Below, piece after piece: positions 37,645 through 46,263 of a stretch of DNA of 64,000 nt. The stretch is from JAFGNV01 sp964612485. GTDB taxonomy: Bacteria; Chloroflexota; Anaerolineae; 4572-78; J111. A program made the translations under genes and the position numbers. Position 1 is the stretch's first letter; every line of letters starts with the position of its first letter. The notes beneath the pieces are model-generated. The model was not told the origin of the DNA. It saw only the letters and a list, made by a program, of their open reading frames with translations, and made no database searches. Where the stretch lies: contig CAZTFF010000007.1 of the NCBI GenBank assembly GCA_964612485.1, forward strand, positions 61,956 through 125,955, read 5' to 3'.

Positions 37645-39858
37645 ATGGCTCAAAACACTTCTTTTCTGAAACGAGTTTTTCATAAACCTTCCCCCACCAC
37701 CGATGTTCCCAAATTTGGTACCCTCAACGGTGTATTCCTGCCCACCTTGCTGACCATTTTGGGCGCGGTGATGTATTTGCGCACCGGCTGGGTGGTGGGC
37801 AATGCCGGCCTGCTGGGCGGATTACTCATTATTTTGCTGGCTAATTTTATTACCATCAGCACCGGTTTGTCTGTGTCTACCATTGCTACCAACATCCGGG
37901 TGCGGGCCGGGGGCGCTTTTTCTATTATCTCCCAATCGTTAGGGCTGGAGGTTGGCGGCAGCGTGACCGTGCCTTTTTATCTGGCCCAGGCCATTTCAGT
38001 TACGTTTTACGTGTTTGCCTTCAGCGAGGGCTGGGCGCTCATTTTCCCCACCCATCCCGCATGGCTGGTGGTCAGCGTTGGGTTTCTGGTTTGTTTCACT
38101 ATTGCCTGGGTAAGCGTGAGCCTGGCTGTTCGGGTGCGCTACTTTATCCTGACCATCGTTGCGCTCTCATTGATCTCGGTTGCTTTGGGGCTGCTGCCCC
38201 AGTTTGGCGGTATTACCCAACCGCCCACCTATTGGGGCAATTTTCCCGGCGGCAATTTTTGGGCCGTTTTTGCCGTCTTCTTCCCGGCCGTCACCGGTTT
38301 GCTGACCGGGGTAAATATGTCGGGCACGCTCAAAGACCCCCGCCGGAGTATTCCCCTGGGGATGTTGTCGGCCATGGTGCTGACCATGTTCATTTATCTG
38401 GGGCTGGCCTATTGGGCCTCGCTGGTGGCAACGCCGGAAGAATTGGTCAATAACCTGACCATTATGGTAGATCGGGCCGCGTTTGGCCCCATTGTTTTGG
38501 CCGGGATTCTGGCGGCTACGTTTTCAGCGGCGCTCAATTCTTTGGTGGGCGCGCCCCGGATTTTGCAGGCCATTGCCGAACACCGGGTCTTGCCCGGCAG
38601 CGCCATTTTTGCCCAAGAAACCGCCTCGGGCGAGCCGCGCCCGGCGATGTATCTGACCGGCCTCATCGGAATTGTCACTATTGTTTTTGGCGTCATTGGT
38701 GGCGGCCTGAACGCCATTGCACCGCTGATGACCATGTTTTTCTTGATTACGTATACGGTACTCAACGGTGTGGTGGCGCTGGAACAACTGTTGGGGCTGG
38801 TCAGTTTTCGCCCGTTGCTGCAAGTGCCGCGTTGGGTTCCGGTGGCCGGGGTGGTAGGCTGTGTGGTGGTGATGTTCCTCATTGCCCCCATTTTTAGCCT
38901 GGTAGCCATTGTGGTGACGATTTTGTTGTACGCCTATCTCTCGCGGCGCCAGCTTCATGCCCCCTGGAGCGATGTACGCAGCGGCCTGTTTGTAACGCTG
39001 GCCGAATGGGCCGCCAAACGGGTCATTTTGATGCCGTCGTCTCAAGAACGGGCCTGGAAACCCAGCCTCCTGGTCCCCACCCAATCGTACGATGCGGTGC
39101 TGGGCAGTTATCGTTTTTTGCGGGCCATCACCTATCCCCGGGGGTCGGTGCATATTTTGGGCCTCTACCCGCGCCGCAGGAAAGAGCAATTGAAAAGGCT
39201 CATGTTGTTTGCGCAAGATTTTGCCAATGATGGGGTTTTTGCCAGAGTGGCCCTGGTGGAAAGCGCCAATTTTACGCAAAATGTGCAAACGGGGCTGGAA
39301 GTTTTGCACGGGGTGTTTTTTAGGCCCAACATCCTCTTTATGCCGGTTCGTCCCGATACCAAACAGGCCATGCTGCAAACGCTGCTGGATCGAGGCAAAG
39401 AGAATAACATCGGCACCATTTTATACGCCAAACACCCGGAAACATCGCTGGGACGGGAGCAAACTATCAATGTCTGGATTCGAGACCAAAGCCCGGATTG
39501 GGAAGTGGGGCTTCGCCTGAGCAATCTTGATTTGTCGTTGCTGCTGGCTTACCAACTGGCCCGCAACTGGCAGGGCTGCATCACCTTGATCATGATTATT
39601 TCTGACCCCGCCGAACAGTCCAATGCTCAGGCGTTTCTGACCAATCTGATCACCCTGGGGCGCATGCCGCGCCATACCCAGGCGATTGTTAAGGTGGGAA
39701 CCTTCAATAATTACGTGCCCCACGCGCCCCAGGCCGACCTGCAAATATTTGGCCTGCAAGAGCAGGTTGAACTGGATTTTGTGCATCGGATGGTGTTGGA
39801 AACAAGATCATCTTGCATTTTTGTGCATGACTCCGGCAACGAGAGCGCGTTGGCCTGA
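37645..39858 (+). CDS. SLC12-like cation-chloride cotransporter / APC-superfamily permease
   Basis: The protein has 737 residues. It begins KFGTLNGVFLPTLLTILGAVMYLRTGWVVG, the hallmark first helix of SLC12 carriers, and continues with RAGGAFSIISQSLG and FFPAVTGLLTGVNMSGTLKDPRRSIP, also conserved in Na-K-Cl and K-Cl cotransporters. About 12 membrane segments fill residues 25-440, followed by a cytosolic domain of about 290 residues, as in eukaryotic members. It lies 51 bp after the four-RCK SLC13 gene, so the two are probably co-transcribed as an ion-homeostasis unit. Transported ions cannot be assigned from sequence alone. Confidence 0.88.
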   Translation: MAQNTSFLKRVFHKPSPTTDVPKFGTLNGVFLPTLLTILGAVMYLRTGWVVGNAGLLGGLLIILLANFITISTGLSVSTIATNIRVRAGGAFSIISQSLGLEVGGSVTVPFYLAQAISVTFYVFAFSEGWALIFPTHPAWLVVSVGFLVCFTIAWVSVSLAVRVRYFILTIVALSLISVALGLLPQFGGITQPPTYWGNFPGGNFWAVFAVFFPAVTGLLTGVNMSGTLKDPRRSIPLGMLSAMVLTMFIYLGLAYWASLVATPEELVNNLTIMVDRAAFGPIVLAGILAATFSAALNSLVGAPRILQAIAEHRVLPGSAIFAQETASGEPRPAMYLTGLIGIVTIVFGVIGGGLNAIAPLMTMFFLITYTVLNGVVALEQLLGLVSFRPLLQVPRWVPVAGVVGCVVVMFLIAPIFSLVAIVVTILLYAYLSRRQLHAPWSDVRSGLFVTLAEWAAKRVILMPSSQERAWKPSLLVPTQSYDAVLGSYRFLRAITYPRGSVHILGLYPRRRKEQLKRLMLFAQDFANDGVFARVALVESANFTQNVQTGLEVLHGVFFRPNILFMPVRPDTKQAMLQTLLDRGKENNIGTILYAKHPETSLGREQTINVWIRDQSPDWEVGLRLSNLDLSLLLAYQLARNWQGCITLIMIISDPAEQSNAQAFLTNLITLGRMPRHTQAIVKVGTFNNYVPHAPQADLQIFGLQEQVELDFVHRMVLETRSSCIFVHDSGNESALA

Positions 39859-39937
39859 AGCCGGTATTCCATCACTGATAAAATCGAGATGCTATTCTTG
39901 GATGGTCGCTAAACTTCAAGCATAACGAAGCGTGTTG

Positions 39938-40129
39938 TCATTCTTCTTCAAGCAGCAGGTTCCACTGGTTATCCAGCCGCTGATAAATCCAATCCAGTTC
40001 CGGGGGATTCAGGTTGATGATCTCCAGTTCCACGTGACAGTGAGCGCATCTAACGCGCTGGCCTATCTGCGCGGTCGAATTTAGTTCGATAGACCGTTCA
40101 CAATCCAAACAAAATGCACGCATCAACAT
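39938..40129 (-). CDS. Single LysW-like zinc-ribbon protein with acidic C-terminus
   Basis: The protein has 63 residues; AAGGAGG (on the minus strand at 40140-40134) precedes two in-frame ATGs (40129 and 40123). Two CxxC pairs (FCLDC, RCAHC) and the segment HVELEIINLNPPEL match the LysW/ArgW carrier fold, in which two zinc-binding knuckles are followed by an E(L)EVV.LDPL stretch. LysW carries biosynthetic intermediates on its C-terminal glutamate. Here the typical EDWGE end is replaced by WNLLLEEE, still ending in glutamates. No lysine or arginine genes are nearby. It may be a carrier or a modified substrate protein of the adjacent ligase/peptidase genes (inference), or a simple structural zinc ribbon. 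Confidence 0.65.
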   Translation of the reverse strand: MLMRAFCLDCERSIELNSTAQIGQRVRCAHCHVELEIINLNPPELDWIYQRLDNQWNLLLEEE

Positions 40130-40221
40130 CCGGCCTCCTTTTAGGGCCTACCCCGTGAGATTCTTGTTTTTTGTGCAAGAATTTCTGGGCTACAAACCTT
40201 TTTGGTTCCGGCTCATCCGGG

Positions 40222-41223
40222 TTAGGGACGTAAGGGCGCAAATCCGGCGCCCAGTGCCTGGTGAGCCACGCCAATGGTGATAAAGGCATGAGGATCGGTG
40301 GCAGCGATCACCCGTTTTAAATCGTTTACCTGGGGCCGGTAAATGGTACAGGTGAGCATGGCGTAGGTGTTGCCGGAGTAGCCGCCGGTAATATTCCATT
40401 GACTCACTCCGCGTCCCACCTCGTTGATGATGGCTTGCGATAATTCTTTGGGGTTGTGGGTGATAATCGTGGCCGTGCGAACACTGCTGGGGCCTTCGAG
40501 CGTATAATCCGAGGCGATTCCGCCCAGAAACAGGGTGAGCAGGGCATAGAGCGCCAATTCCCAGCCAAACACCAGGCCGGCAATCATCACAATGATGCCA
40601 TCCGTGTATAGATACACCTGGCTCAAGGGAAACCCGGTTTTCTTTTGAATGATACGGCCCACAATGGCTGTGCCGCCCATGGTGGCGCCGGCCCGGTACA
40701 CCAAACCGTTGCCCACGCCGCCTATCAGCCCGCCAAAGATGGCGCTCAGCAAAACATCGTTGGTGATGGGGTAGGTTCTGAGCATGCCGGGTAGAAACAG
40801 GGTTAATCCATCAATAGCCATAGAGAAAACAGCCACGGCAATCACAGTGCGGATCACAAATGGCCATCGTCCCAGGTAGAAAAACCCCAAGATCAACATA
40901 GGGATGTTCATCACCAGGTACATAGTTCCCACCGGCCAGCCGGTAAAATAGTTAATAATGATGCTCACGCCGCCCAGCCCGCCGGCAGCAATATTGTAAG
41001 GGATTTGAAACAGCACGTACCCCAGAGCTACAATGATAATTCCGGTCATCAATAAGAACGAACCTTGCACTTCTTGTTTGATGTCCAGGGCCGGCGGCTT
41101 GATCTTTACCGGCGTTTTTAACAGTCGTTGTTTTTTCAGCCGGGGGATGTTACTGGTTCCATTTCCATTTTTTATATATTTGGTTGGAGAAGGTATTGCT
41201 TTAGGCATTTTTAGAGGTTGCAT
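40222..41223 (-). CDS. YitT-family membrane protein with DUF2179 domain
   Basis: GGAG lies 7 bp before the ATG. The protein has 333 residues. After a basic cytosolic N-terminus (about 1-50), five to six hydrophobic helices follow with the YitT signatures IPYNIAAGGLGGVSIIINY and GGLIGGVGNGLVYRAGATMGGTAI. The C-terminal 90 residues are the soluble DUF2179 domain (TIITHNPKELSQAIINEVGRGV ... GGYSG ... AFITIGVAHQALG). The molecular role of the YitT family is not established; transport and sensing are both possible. It lies between the two zinc-ribbon genes. Confidence 0.9.
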   Translation of the reverse strand: MQPLKMPKAIPSPTKYIKNGNGTSNIPRLKKQRLLKTPVKIKPPALDIKQEVQGSFLLMTGIIIVALGYVLFQIPYNIAAGGLGGVSIIINYFTGWPVGTMYLVMNIPMLILGFFYLGRWPFVIRTVIAVAVFSMAIDGLTLFLPGMLRTYPITNDVLLSAIFGGLIGGVGNGLVYRAGATMGGTAIVGRIIQKKTGFPLSQVYLYTDGIIVMIAGLVFGWELALYALLTLFLGGIASDYTLEGPSSVRTATIITHNPKELSQAIINEVGRGVSQWNITGGYSGNTYAMLTCTIYRPQVNDLKRVIAATDPHAFITIGVAHQALGAGFAPLRP

Positions 41224-41349
41224 AAGTTTCTCCGTCTGATATTTTTGCGGTCAGTGTCCGGTTACCAAAGTACAAATCGAGCCGGTAAATCGCTTTTGAA
41301 TTGAACAATTTCCACTCAAGATGCGACGGTTCCGTTGCTGGGTGATCGG

Positions 41350-41694
41350 TCAGCGCGAGCGTCTATTATTGACCAGCGCAGCTAACTCTAACTCTAAAGG
41401 AGAGACATTGACCACCGTCAGCCGGGCCTGGCAGGCATTACAAACCACCCGTTCTCCTTTTCTGGCGCGCGAACTGAGTTTGACCGGTTGGTCGCATTCC
41501 GGGCAAATCGCCATGTTTGCTTTCTTTTTTGAGCGGACGGCATCTTTCAGGTCCATGAATTCAACCTGCAAAGGGTCTACACCGGTAACAACTAATTTGG
41601 CTTTACAACGCGAACAAACAGTTCGTTGTCCTTCATGAAGACGCCCCTTGATTTTTAGGATTAAATCACATTCCGGGCAAAATGTTTCTTTCAT
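41350..41694 (-). CDS. Tandem double LysW-like zinc-ribbon protein
   Basis: The start at 41694 (MKETFCPEC) is preferred over 41739, because a -10 box at 41753-41748 would place the transcript start almost on the earlier ATG. The protein has 114 residues and holds two copies of the same fold: FCPEC...CSRCKAKLVVTGVDPLQVE and ICPECDQPV...CNACQARLTVVNVSPLELE. Each copy has two CxxC pairs and the LysW-like strand. The C-terminus ends NNRRSR, without the acidic EDWGE tail of LysW, so it cannot carry substrates in the known way through its own end. It has its own promoter and is separated from the upstream operon by a terminator. Function unknown. Confidence 0.65.
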   Translation of the reverse strand: MKETFCPECDLILKIKGRLHEGQRTVCSRCKAKLVVTGVDPLQVEFMDLKDAVRSKKKANMAICPECDQPVKLSSRARKGERVVCNACQARLTVVNVSPLELELAALVNNRRSR

Positions 41695-41747
41695 CAGAGT
41701 CAAACCTCTTAGAAAAATCTTTGCTATGTCGCAATCCACAGGTTCTT

Positions 41748-41753
41748 ATTATA
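41748..41753 (-). promoter_or_regulatory. -10 box (TATAAT) of the double zinc-ribbon gene
   Basis: A perfect TATAAT reads on the minus strand at 41753-41748. No good -35 hexamer is found at 16-18 bp. Transcription would start near 41741, favouring the ATG at 41694. Confidence 0.4.
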
Positions 41754-41839
41754 TCGCAGTTTTGTATAAAATTTGTGGCATAAAACTGTGAAAAAAGTTG
41801 TAAATAGAGAAAAACTGTATGATTTTTTGTACACTCCTT

Positions 41840-41878
41840 AAAAAATAGAAAATGAGAGCTAAAAAAGCCCTCATTTTC
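41840..41878 (-). terminator. Rho-independent terminator after the ATP-grasp operon
   Basis: The stem GAAAATGAG (41848-41856) pairs with CTCATTTTC (41870-41878), and on the minus strand it is followed by CTATTTTTT. It ends the operon that finishes at 41914 and separates it from the zinc-ribbon gene. Confidence 0.75.
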
Positions 41879-41913
41879 GTAAATTGGGTGCCTCGAAATC
41901 TGTGCGCCTGATG

Positions 41914-42960
41914 TTAAAGCATCGCCATCTCAATATTATCAAAATTGCGGTCGTAGAAACTCATGTATTGAACTTTACGCTCTAACGCCTGCACCACAGC
42001 CACTGAAAAATTGGCCCCTTCAAATTTCTGCGCGCTGCCCAATCCGCCGGGGCTAAACACGTTGATTTCCATCAACTTATCGCCCACAATATCCAGTCCC
42101 ACTAAAAACATTCCATCCAAGGCAAGTTTGGGCCGGACAATTTCGGCCACTTTGAGCATTTCATCGGTGATAATGGCGGGCGCAATGGAGCCGCCGGCAT
42201 GCACATTGCTGCGAATATCGTCGCCGCTGCGAATACGGCGAAAAGCGGCGTATTTGTTTTTGTAGCGCAAGGGTTGCCCGTTCATTAAAAAGAGCCGGGT
42301 ATCCCCCTCGGCGGCTTCCGGCAGATACTCTTGAGCGATTACATATCCATCTCGACTGACAGCCTCAACCATCTGGTTCAGGTTCGACATATCATCGGGG
42401 CGCACCAAAAATACACTCTGGCCGCCGGAACCCTGCAATGGTTTGAGCACAATGCTGCCGCCCTGCTGCCGGGCAAAGCGCCGGATTTCCGTGCGGTCGC
42501 GCGTGATCAGGGTGCGGGGGCGCACTACTTCGGGGAAGTGCTGGAAATACATTTTGTTCAGGGCTTTGGCCAGGCTGTCGGGATCGTTCAGCACGATCAC
42601 GCCGTGTTCCCGCGCCAGGCGGCCAAACACAATGCCGGCGGTTGGCGCCCAGGGACGGTTCATGGCATCTTCGGCGGGGTCGTTGCGCAGCATCAAAATA
42701 TCCAGTTCATCTACAGCAATCCGTTCGTTTTTGGCCTTGTCGCTCTGGATGGCGCGCAAGTATGTAGCCGGAGATTTATATTTTCTACCCGGCGCCGAGC
42801 GCGCCCGCGCCCGAATCAATCCGTTGGGGTCGTAAGCCAGATCGCCCACGCCCATGATCCATACTTCGTGCCCCCGGTTCACGGCAGCCATTCCCAACCG
42901 GGTGGTGGTATACCCTTGTTTCTCGGTCATAATATCGTTGACGACGAGTCCGAGCCTCAT
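41914..42960 (-). CDS. GshB-like ATP-grasp ligase
   Basis: The protein has 348 residues. It overlaps the upstream peptidase gene by 4 bp. The layout follows glutathione synthetase (GshB) and its relatives: an N-terminal Rossmann-like part with LMLRNDPAEDAMNRPWA, a central NDPDSLAKALNKMYFQ, and the ATP-grasp core IVLKPLQGSGGQSVFLV, AQEYLPEAAEGDTRLFLMNG, SNVHAGG and GLDIVGDKLMEINVFSPGG. Such enzymes join a carboxylate to an amine using ATP through an acyl-phosphate. No gshA is nearby and Chloroflexi generally lack glutathione, so the product is probably another peptide or peptide-like amide. Its coupling with an amidohydrolase and a zinc peptidase suggests a make-and-break cycle. Confidence 0.85.
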   Translation of the reverse strand: MRLGLVVNDIMTEKQGYTTTRLGMAAVNRGHEVWIMGVGDLAYDPNGLIRARARSAPGRKYKSPATYLRAIQSDKAKNERIAVDELDILMLRNDPAEDAMNRPWAPTAGIVFGRLAREHGVIVLNDPDSLAKALNKMYFQHFPEVVRPRTLITRDRTEIRRFARQQGGSIVLKPLQGSGGQSVFLVRPDDMSNLNQMVEAVSRDGYVIAQEYLPEAAEGDTRLFLMNGQPLRYKNKYAAFRRIRSGDDIRSNVHAGGSIAPAIITDEMLKVAEIVRPKLALDGMFLVGLDIVGDKLMEINVFSPGGLGSAQKFEGANFSVAVVQALERKVQYMSFYDRNFDNIEMAML

Positions 42961-44876
42961 TTTTTGCTCCTTTTGATGAGTTCAAGCACGGTTAGCCCGT
43001 TGCGTAGTTTGGCCAGTTTGGCGGCGGTTTGCGGATTGTCCAGGTAACGCGGCTTGAGCGGGGCCGGGTGTAACACCTGCCGCCATTGCAATTCTCTGAT
43101 GAGCGGAATATCATCCGCCGTAATTTTTCCCACATACAAGGGATCCAGCGCGCCGCCTCGTTTTAGATACTCTAAAAGCGTAACCAGTCCTTTTAGATAG
43201 ACCGCGTCTTTGGTCAGCCCGCCGCCCCGGTAGATGCGCATGGTAATAATAAACGCGGTCCGTTGGGCAAAACCGTAGGTGTGGTAAAGTTCTCTAAAGG
43301 TGTCGATGAAGGAGGCGCCTTCGGTTAAATATCGCACGGCTGCCACGCGAGCAGCCAATAATCGCAGCCGGGGGCGGCTTAACCCATCGACCATGTATTC
43401 CGATAAGACAGCCAATCCTTCCTGCAAGGCTTCGTAGCCGGCCAGGCCGGTATAGAGTTGTTGAAAAGGTTGGGCGCGCCCGTTGAAATACGTGAGAATA
43501 TGTGTGCCTACTTCGTGCTGAAGCAGGGCGTTTATTCGAGACGTGGGAATTTTGCTGCGGCTGCTGATCAACAGGTTGCCCTGCGATACCATCAGCCCGG
43601 TGATGTCGTCTCGTACCTGTACGGTGGCAGATAGTTCGGGATGTAAATTCTGGTAGTATTTTACCTCAGAACGGGCTTTATTGGCAAACGTTTTAGCGTC
43701 GATAGTCCCGCCGCGGCCATCCCGGCTGCGGGGCGGGATGGTTTCCAGCAAAGAGATAGCCAGTTGGTACAGCTCATCATCCACATCACCATAAACCTGC
43801 AAACTGCCGTAAATAAATTTTGCTGTGTCCCGATCCAGCAGCATGGTTAATTGCCGGTCTAACTCGCCCCGTTTTTGCCGAAATAGATAGGCCAGCGTGG
43901 GGTCTTCTACCCGCTCCAGTGGAATGGCGTACAAATCCCGTTTTTGCAGGGCCGGGTCTATGGGCAAGGGGCGGTAGTGGAAGGTGGGCACGCGCTGAAA
44001 GCGGCTGCGTTTAAACGCGCTCCAGGCCGGTTGGGTGTTGATGGGCGTTACCTGAAGCAAAAAATCGAACGAATTGCTGATATGCGCCAACTGCCGGTCC
44101 ACCTCCCACACGGCTTTGACCACGGCCCGCCGCCCCAACACCTGGTAATTGCGGGGGCGGTGGGTGGTTTGGGTGCGGGTAAATTCAAAAAAAGCCCGTT
44201 TCAGGGCGTGGGAAACACCCCGATGGAGCGTTTGCAGCATCACCGGGAAAAGCTCGCCGGTTTCCGGATGATGGTACACCGGCTGCACTTCGATGCCGAT
44301 GATAAAGCAGTTGAGCGGCCTGGCTTTGGCGGCCAGCAGTAGCGGCGACATTCCCGGCGGCGATTGTTTGCGAGAATAGACCACCTCTACTTGCGCGCCA
44401 CGCCGCTGGAGTTTGATTTTTTTGAGGTGTTTGGTCAAAAGATCGACGGATTTGACCGGCGTGTGGTTTTTCGAGACGAAAATCTTAAAACCGGGCTGGG
44501 GCTGTGCGGCATTGTTGGCGCCGGGCGCGTGGTTCGGCGCGGTCCAGATCTCTACCAGCAGAAAAGCGCCAAATTCCTCCGACTGCGTTTGGACGATATT
44601 TTCAATTAACTTTGACAGCCCTGATTTCAGAGATTTGTTACCCACGGCCCGCAGGTACGAGGCTTCGCCCAAAACTAACCGCTCTGTTCCTTCGTCGGGC
44701 CGGTTGGGCGGGCGGCGATAAACTACCAGAAAGGGCAATTGCCGGTCGATGTGCAGCCGCCCCCATGGGGGCAGGTTACGACGCACCCGTTTATTCAGCA
44801 CCAGACGATCACAAATCGTTTTAATGAAACGATTTGTAATTGTACGTGAGGCTGTTTTTTTGGTTCGGGTGGTCAT
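42957..44876 (-). CDS. QEGLA-motif (DUF1704/MATCAP-like) zinc metallopeptidase
   Basis: The protein has 639 residues and overlaps both neighbours by 4 bp. The C-terminal catalytic part has HEVGTH (about 452-457), an HExxxH zinc site, and LQEGLAVLSEYM (about 485), where the QEGLA glutamate is the likely third ligand. This matches the family annotated in bacteria as flavohemoglobin expression-modulating QEGLA protein; its animal members (MATCAP/TMCP) are carboxypeptidases that remove the last tyrosine or glutamate from tubulin tails. The N-terminal 300 residues (RLHIDRQLPFLVVYRRPP) form an extra domain that I do not recognise. Position between an amidohydrolase and a ligase suggests it trims what the ligase adds. 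Confidence 0.85.
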   Translation of the reverse strand: MTTRTKKTASRTITNRFIKTICDRLVLNKRVRRNLPPWGRLHIDRQLPFLVVYRRPPNRPDEGTERLVLGEASYLRAVGNKSLKSGLSKLIENIVQTQSEEFGAFLLVEIWTAPNHAPGANNAAQPQPGFKIFVSKNHTPVKSVDLLTKHLKKIKLQRRGAQVEVVYSRKQSPPGMSPLLLAAKARPLNCFIIGIEVQPVYHHPETGELFPVMLQTLHRGVSHALKRAFFEFTRTQTTHRPRNYQVLGRRAVVKAVWEVDRQLAHISNSFDFLLQVTPINTQPAWSAFKRSRFQRVPTFHYRPLPIDPALQKRDLYAIPLERVEDPTLAYLFRQKRGELDRQLTMLLDRDTAKFIYGSLQVYGDVDDELYQLAISLLETIPPRSRDGRGGTIDAKTFANKARSEVKYYQNLHPELSATVQVRDDITGLMVSQGNLLISSRSKIPTSRINALLQHEVGTHILTYFNGRAQPFQQLYTGLAGYEALQEGLAVLSEYMVDGLSRPRLRLLAARVAAVRYLTEGASFIDTFRELYHTYGFAQRTAFIITMRIYRGGGLTKDAVYLKGLVTLLEYLKRGGALDPLYVGKITADDIPLIRELQWRQVLHPAPLKPRYLDNPQTAAKLAKLRNGLTVLELIKRSKK

Positions 44877-45673
44877 AACTTTGGCAAGCTTTCCAATACA
44901 CCGGGAATGGTTGATTGCAAGGCCTGGCGGATCAATTTAAGTTGGAGAGGGTCCGGCTGGCCGGTCCACTCATCCATAAAGAATTTCTTGAATTCAATGG
45001 CCAGCGCGCAACCGGAATCGGGGAACGTTTGGTGAATCCAGCGTGAAAACTGGCCGCCCTTGAATTTGATATTTTCGCGCACATCCAGCCGGCGGCCCAA
45101 AAAATCAAAGGCGCGCAGATCGGCCATAAATCTGTTGATGAGCGGCGCCCAGCGATCGTGGTCTGCCATCGTGCCGGTGCCAATATTCACCTCCGGGTTC
45201 AGATCCGGGTTGGCCGGCGGGCCGTCAGGCCCTCCTCGACGATGATTATAGGTGTGCAGGTCAAATACTACAAACTGCCCAAAGCGCTGTGCCAAATCGG
45301 CAAGAATTTCTTTCATCTCGACATAAAAATCATCATATTGGGCCAGCGAGCGTTCAACCGTAGCGGCAGGGGGGGGAGCCTGCCAAACTTGCAGCCCCCA
45401 GGCATCCGCCGGGGTCAGGTACACGGCTTTGTCCCGGGGACGATTCAGGTCTACCTCAAAGCGGGAATGGTTAACCACAATCTGGGTTTCGGCGATGGTG
45501 GTCCATGGGCCGGTAAAGGGGTCTTCTTCGCGGAGCCGGGTCTGGTCGTCCAGGGCCAGAAGGGGGGCAACATCTGCCCGTACCTGATGGCCATGATGAA
45601 TGGCCGCAGCCACCAGCGGGCTGCTGCCGCGCCGGATACGCCAAACCGGGTGTGAAACGTCAGTGGTTTTCAT
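44873..45673 (-). CDS. N-formylglutamate amidohydrolase family protein
   Basis: The protein has 266 residues. Conserved blocks are IHHGHQV near the N-terminus, LREEDPFTG, NHSRFEVDLNRP, VVFDLHTYNHRRGGP and a C-terminal CALAIEFKKFFMDEWTG, all typical of the family (zinc-dependent, related to aspartoacylase and carboxypeptidase folds). Classical members hydrolyse N-formyl-L-glutamate in histidine breakdown, but no hut genes are present. It overlaps the peptidase gene by 4 bp and the receiver gene upstream by 14 bp. In this setting it may hydrolyse an N-acyl glutamate or a glutamyl amide made by the neighbouring ligase (inference). Confidence 0.88.
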   Translation of the reverse strand: MKTTDVSHPVWRIRRGSSPLVAAAIHHGHQVRADVAPLLALDDQTRLREEDPFTGPWTTIAETQIVVNHSRFEVDLNRPRDKAVYLTPADAWGLQVWQAPPPAATVERSLAQYDDFYVEMKEILADLAQRFGQFVVFDLHTYNHRRGGPDGPPANPDLNPEVNIGTGTMADHDRWAPLINRFMADLRAFDFLGRRLDVRENIKFKGGQFSRWIHQTFPDSGCALAIEFKKFFMDEWTGQPDPLQLKLIRQALQSTIPGVLESLPKL

Positions 45674-46043
45674 AGGGTTTTGTTATTTCGTGCAGTTTTT
45701 CAATGAGGGCAATGGGGCTAAAAGGTTTGGGAAAATAATCATCGGCGCCCATAGCAAAAGCGTTTTCTTTATCATAGTCCTGACCTTTAGCCGAGATAAC
45801 AATAATCTTGATGTCGGCTGTAGCGGGATCCGATTTCAAACGTTGGCAAACATCCAGCCCGTTCATCGTACTATCGGGCATCATAATATCCAAAAAAATC
45901 AGATCAGGATGCTCAGCTTGTGCTATTTTTAAGGCTTCATCACCGCTTTTGGCGGTAAAAATTTGATGACTGTTGAAATCAAAGGTGATTTGCAGAAGTT
46001 CTCTCACTTCCGGCTGGTCATCTACAATTAGGATTTTTGTCAC
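45660..46043 (-). CDS. Single-domain response regulator at the head of the ATP-grasp operon
   Basis: GTG start with GAGGA 8 bp upstream; 127 residues. It is a complete receiver: ILIVDDQPEVRELL, LIFLDIMMPDSTMNG, IIVISAKG and YFPKPFS. There is no output domain. The 3' end overlaps the amidohydrolase gene by 14 bp, so it is translated together with the enzymes. Two extra residues in the phosphoacceptor loop (PDSTMNG) set it apart from the receivers of the phosphorelay island. It may switch the enzyme operon through protein contact. Confidence 0.88.
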   Translation of the reverse strand: MTKILIVDDQPEVRELLQITFDFNSHQIFTAKSGDEALKIAQAEHPDLIFLDIMMPDSTMNGLDVCQRLKSDPATADIKIIVISAKGQDYDKENAFAMGADDYFPKPFSPIALIEKLHEITKPYENH

Positions 46044-46097
46044 TTCTGGGGTCCTCTTCGAGAAAACAGATCGTTGGTCAGGTCGATTTCCAGGTTA

Positions 46098-46133
46098 AAA
46101 AATAATCGAAAGGCACAAGGAACCCTTGTGCCT
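46098..46133 (-). terminator. Rho-independent terminator between the second ATP-grasp gene and the receiver gene
   Basis: AGGCACAAGG (46111-46120) and CCTTGTGCCT (46124-46133) form a perfect 10-bp stem with a 3-bp loop. On the minus strand a T-rich tract follows, so the gene at 46264 and the receiver operon are probably separate transcripts. Confidence 0.7.
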
Positions 46134-46263
46134 GCGATCATGGAGGAAGAAAGCACTAATTCAAACAGTTCTGACGATTAATTTAACAGCACCTTAACGC
46201 TTTTTACTGTATATTTTGTTAGAAAAATCTATGAAATTGGTTAGAAAACTTCTTTAATGGGTA

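Noticed and set aside
39938..42960. A LysW-dependent lysine or arginine biosynthesis operon
   Set aside because: The zinc ribbons and an ATP-grasp ligase recall LysW/LysX, but no LysZ, LysY, LysJ or LysK homologues are present, the ligase is GshB-like, and the LysW tail motif EDWGE is absent.
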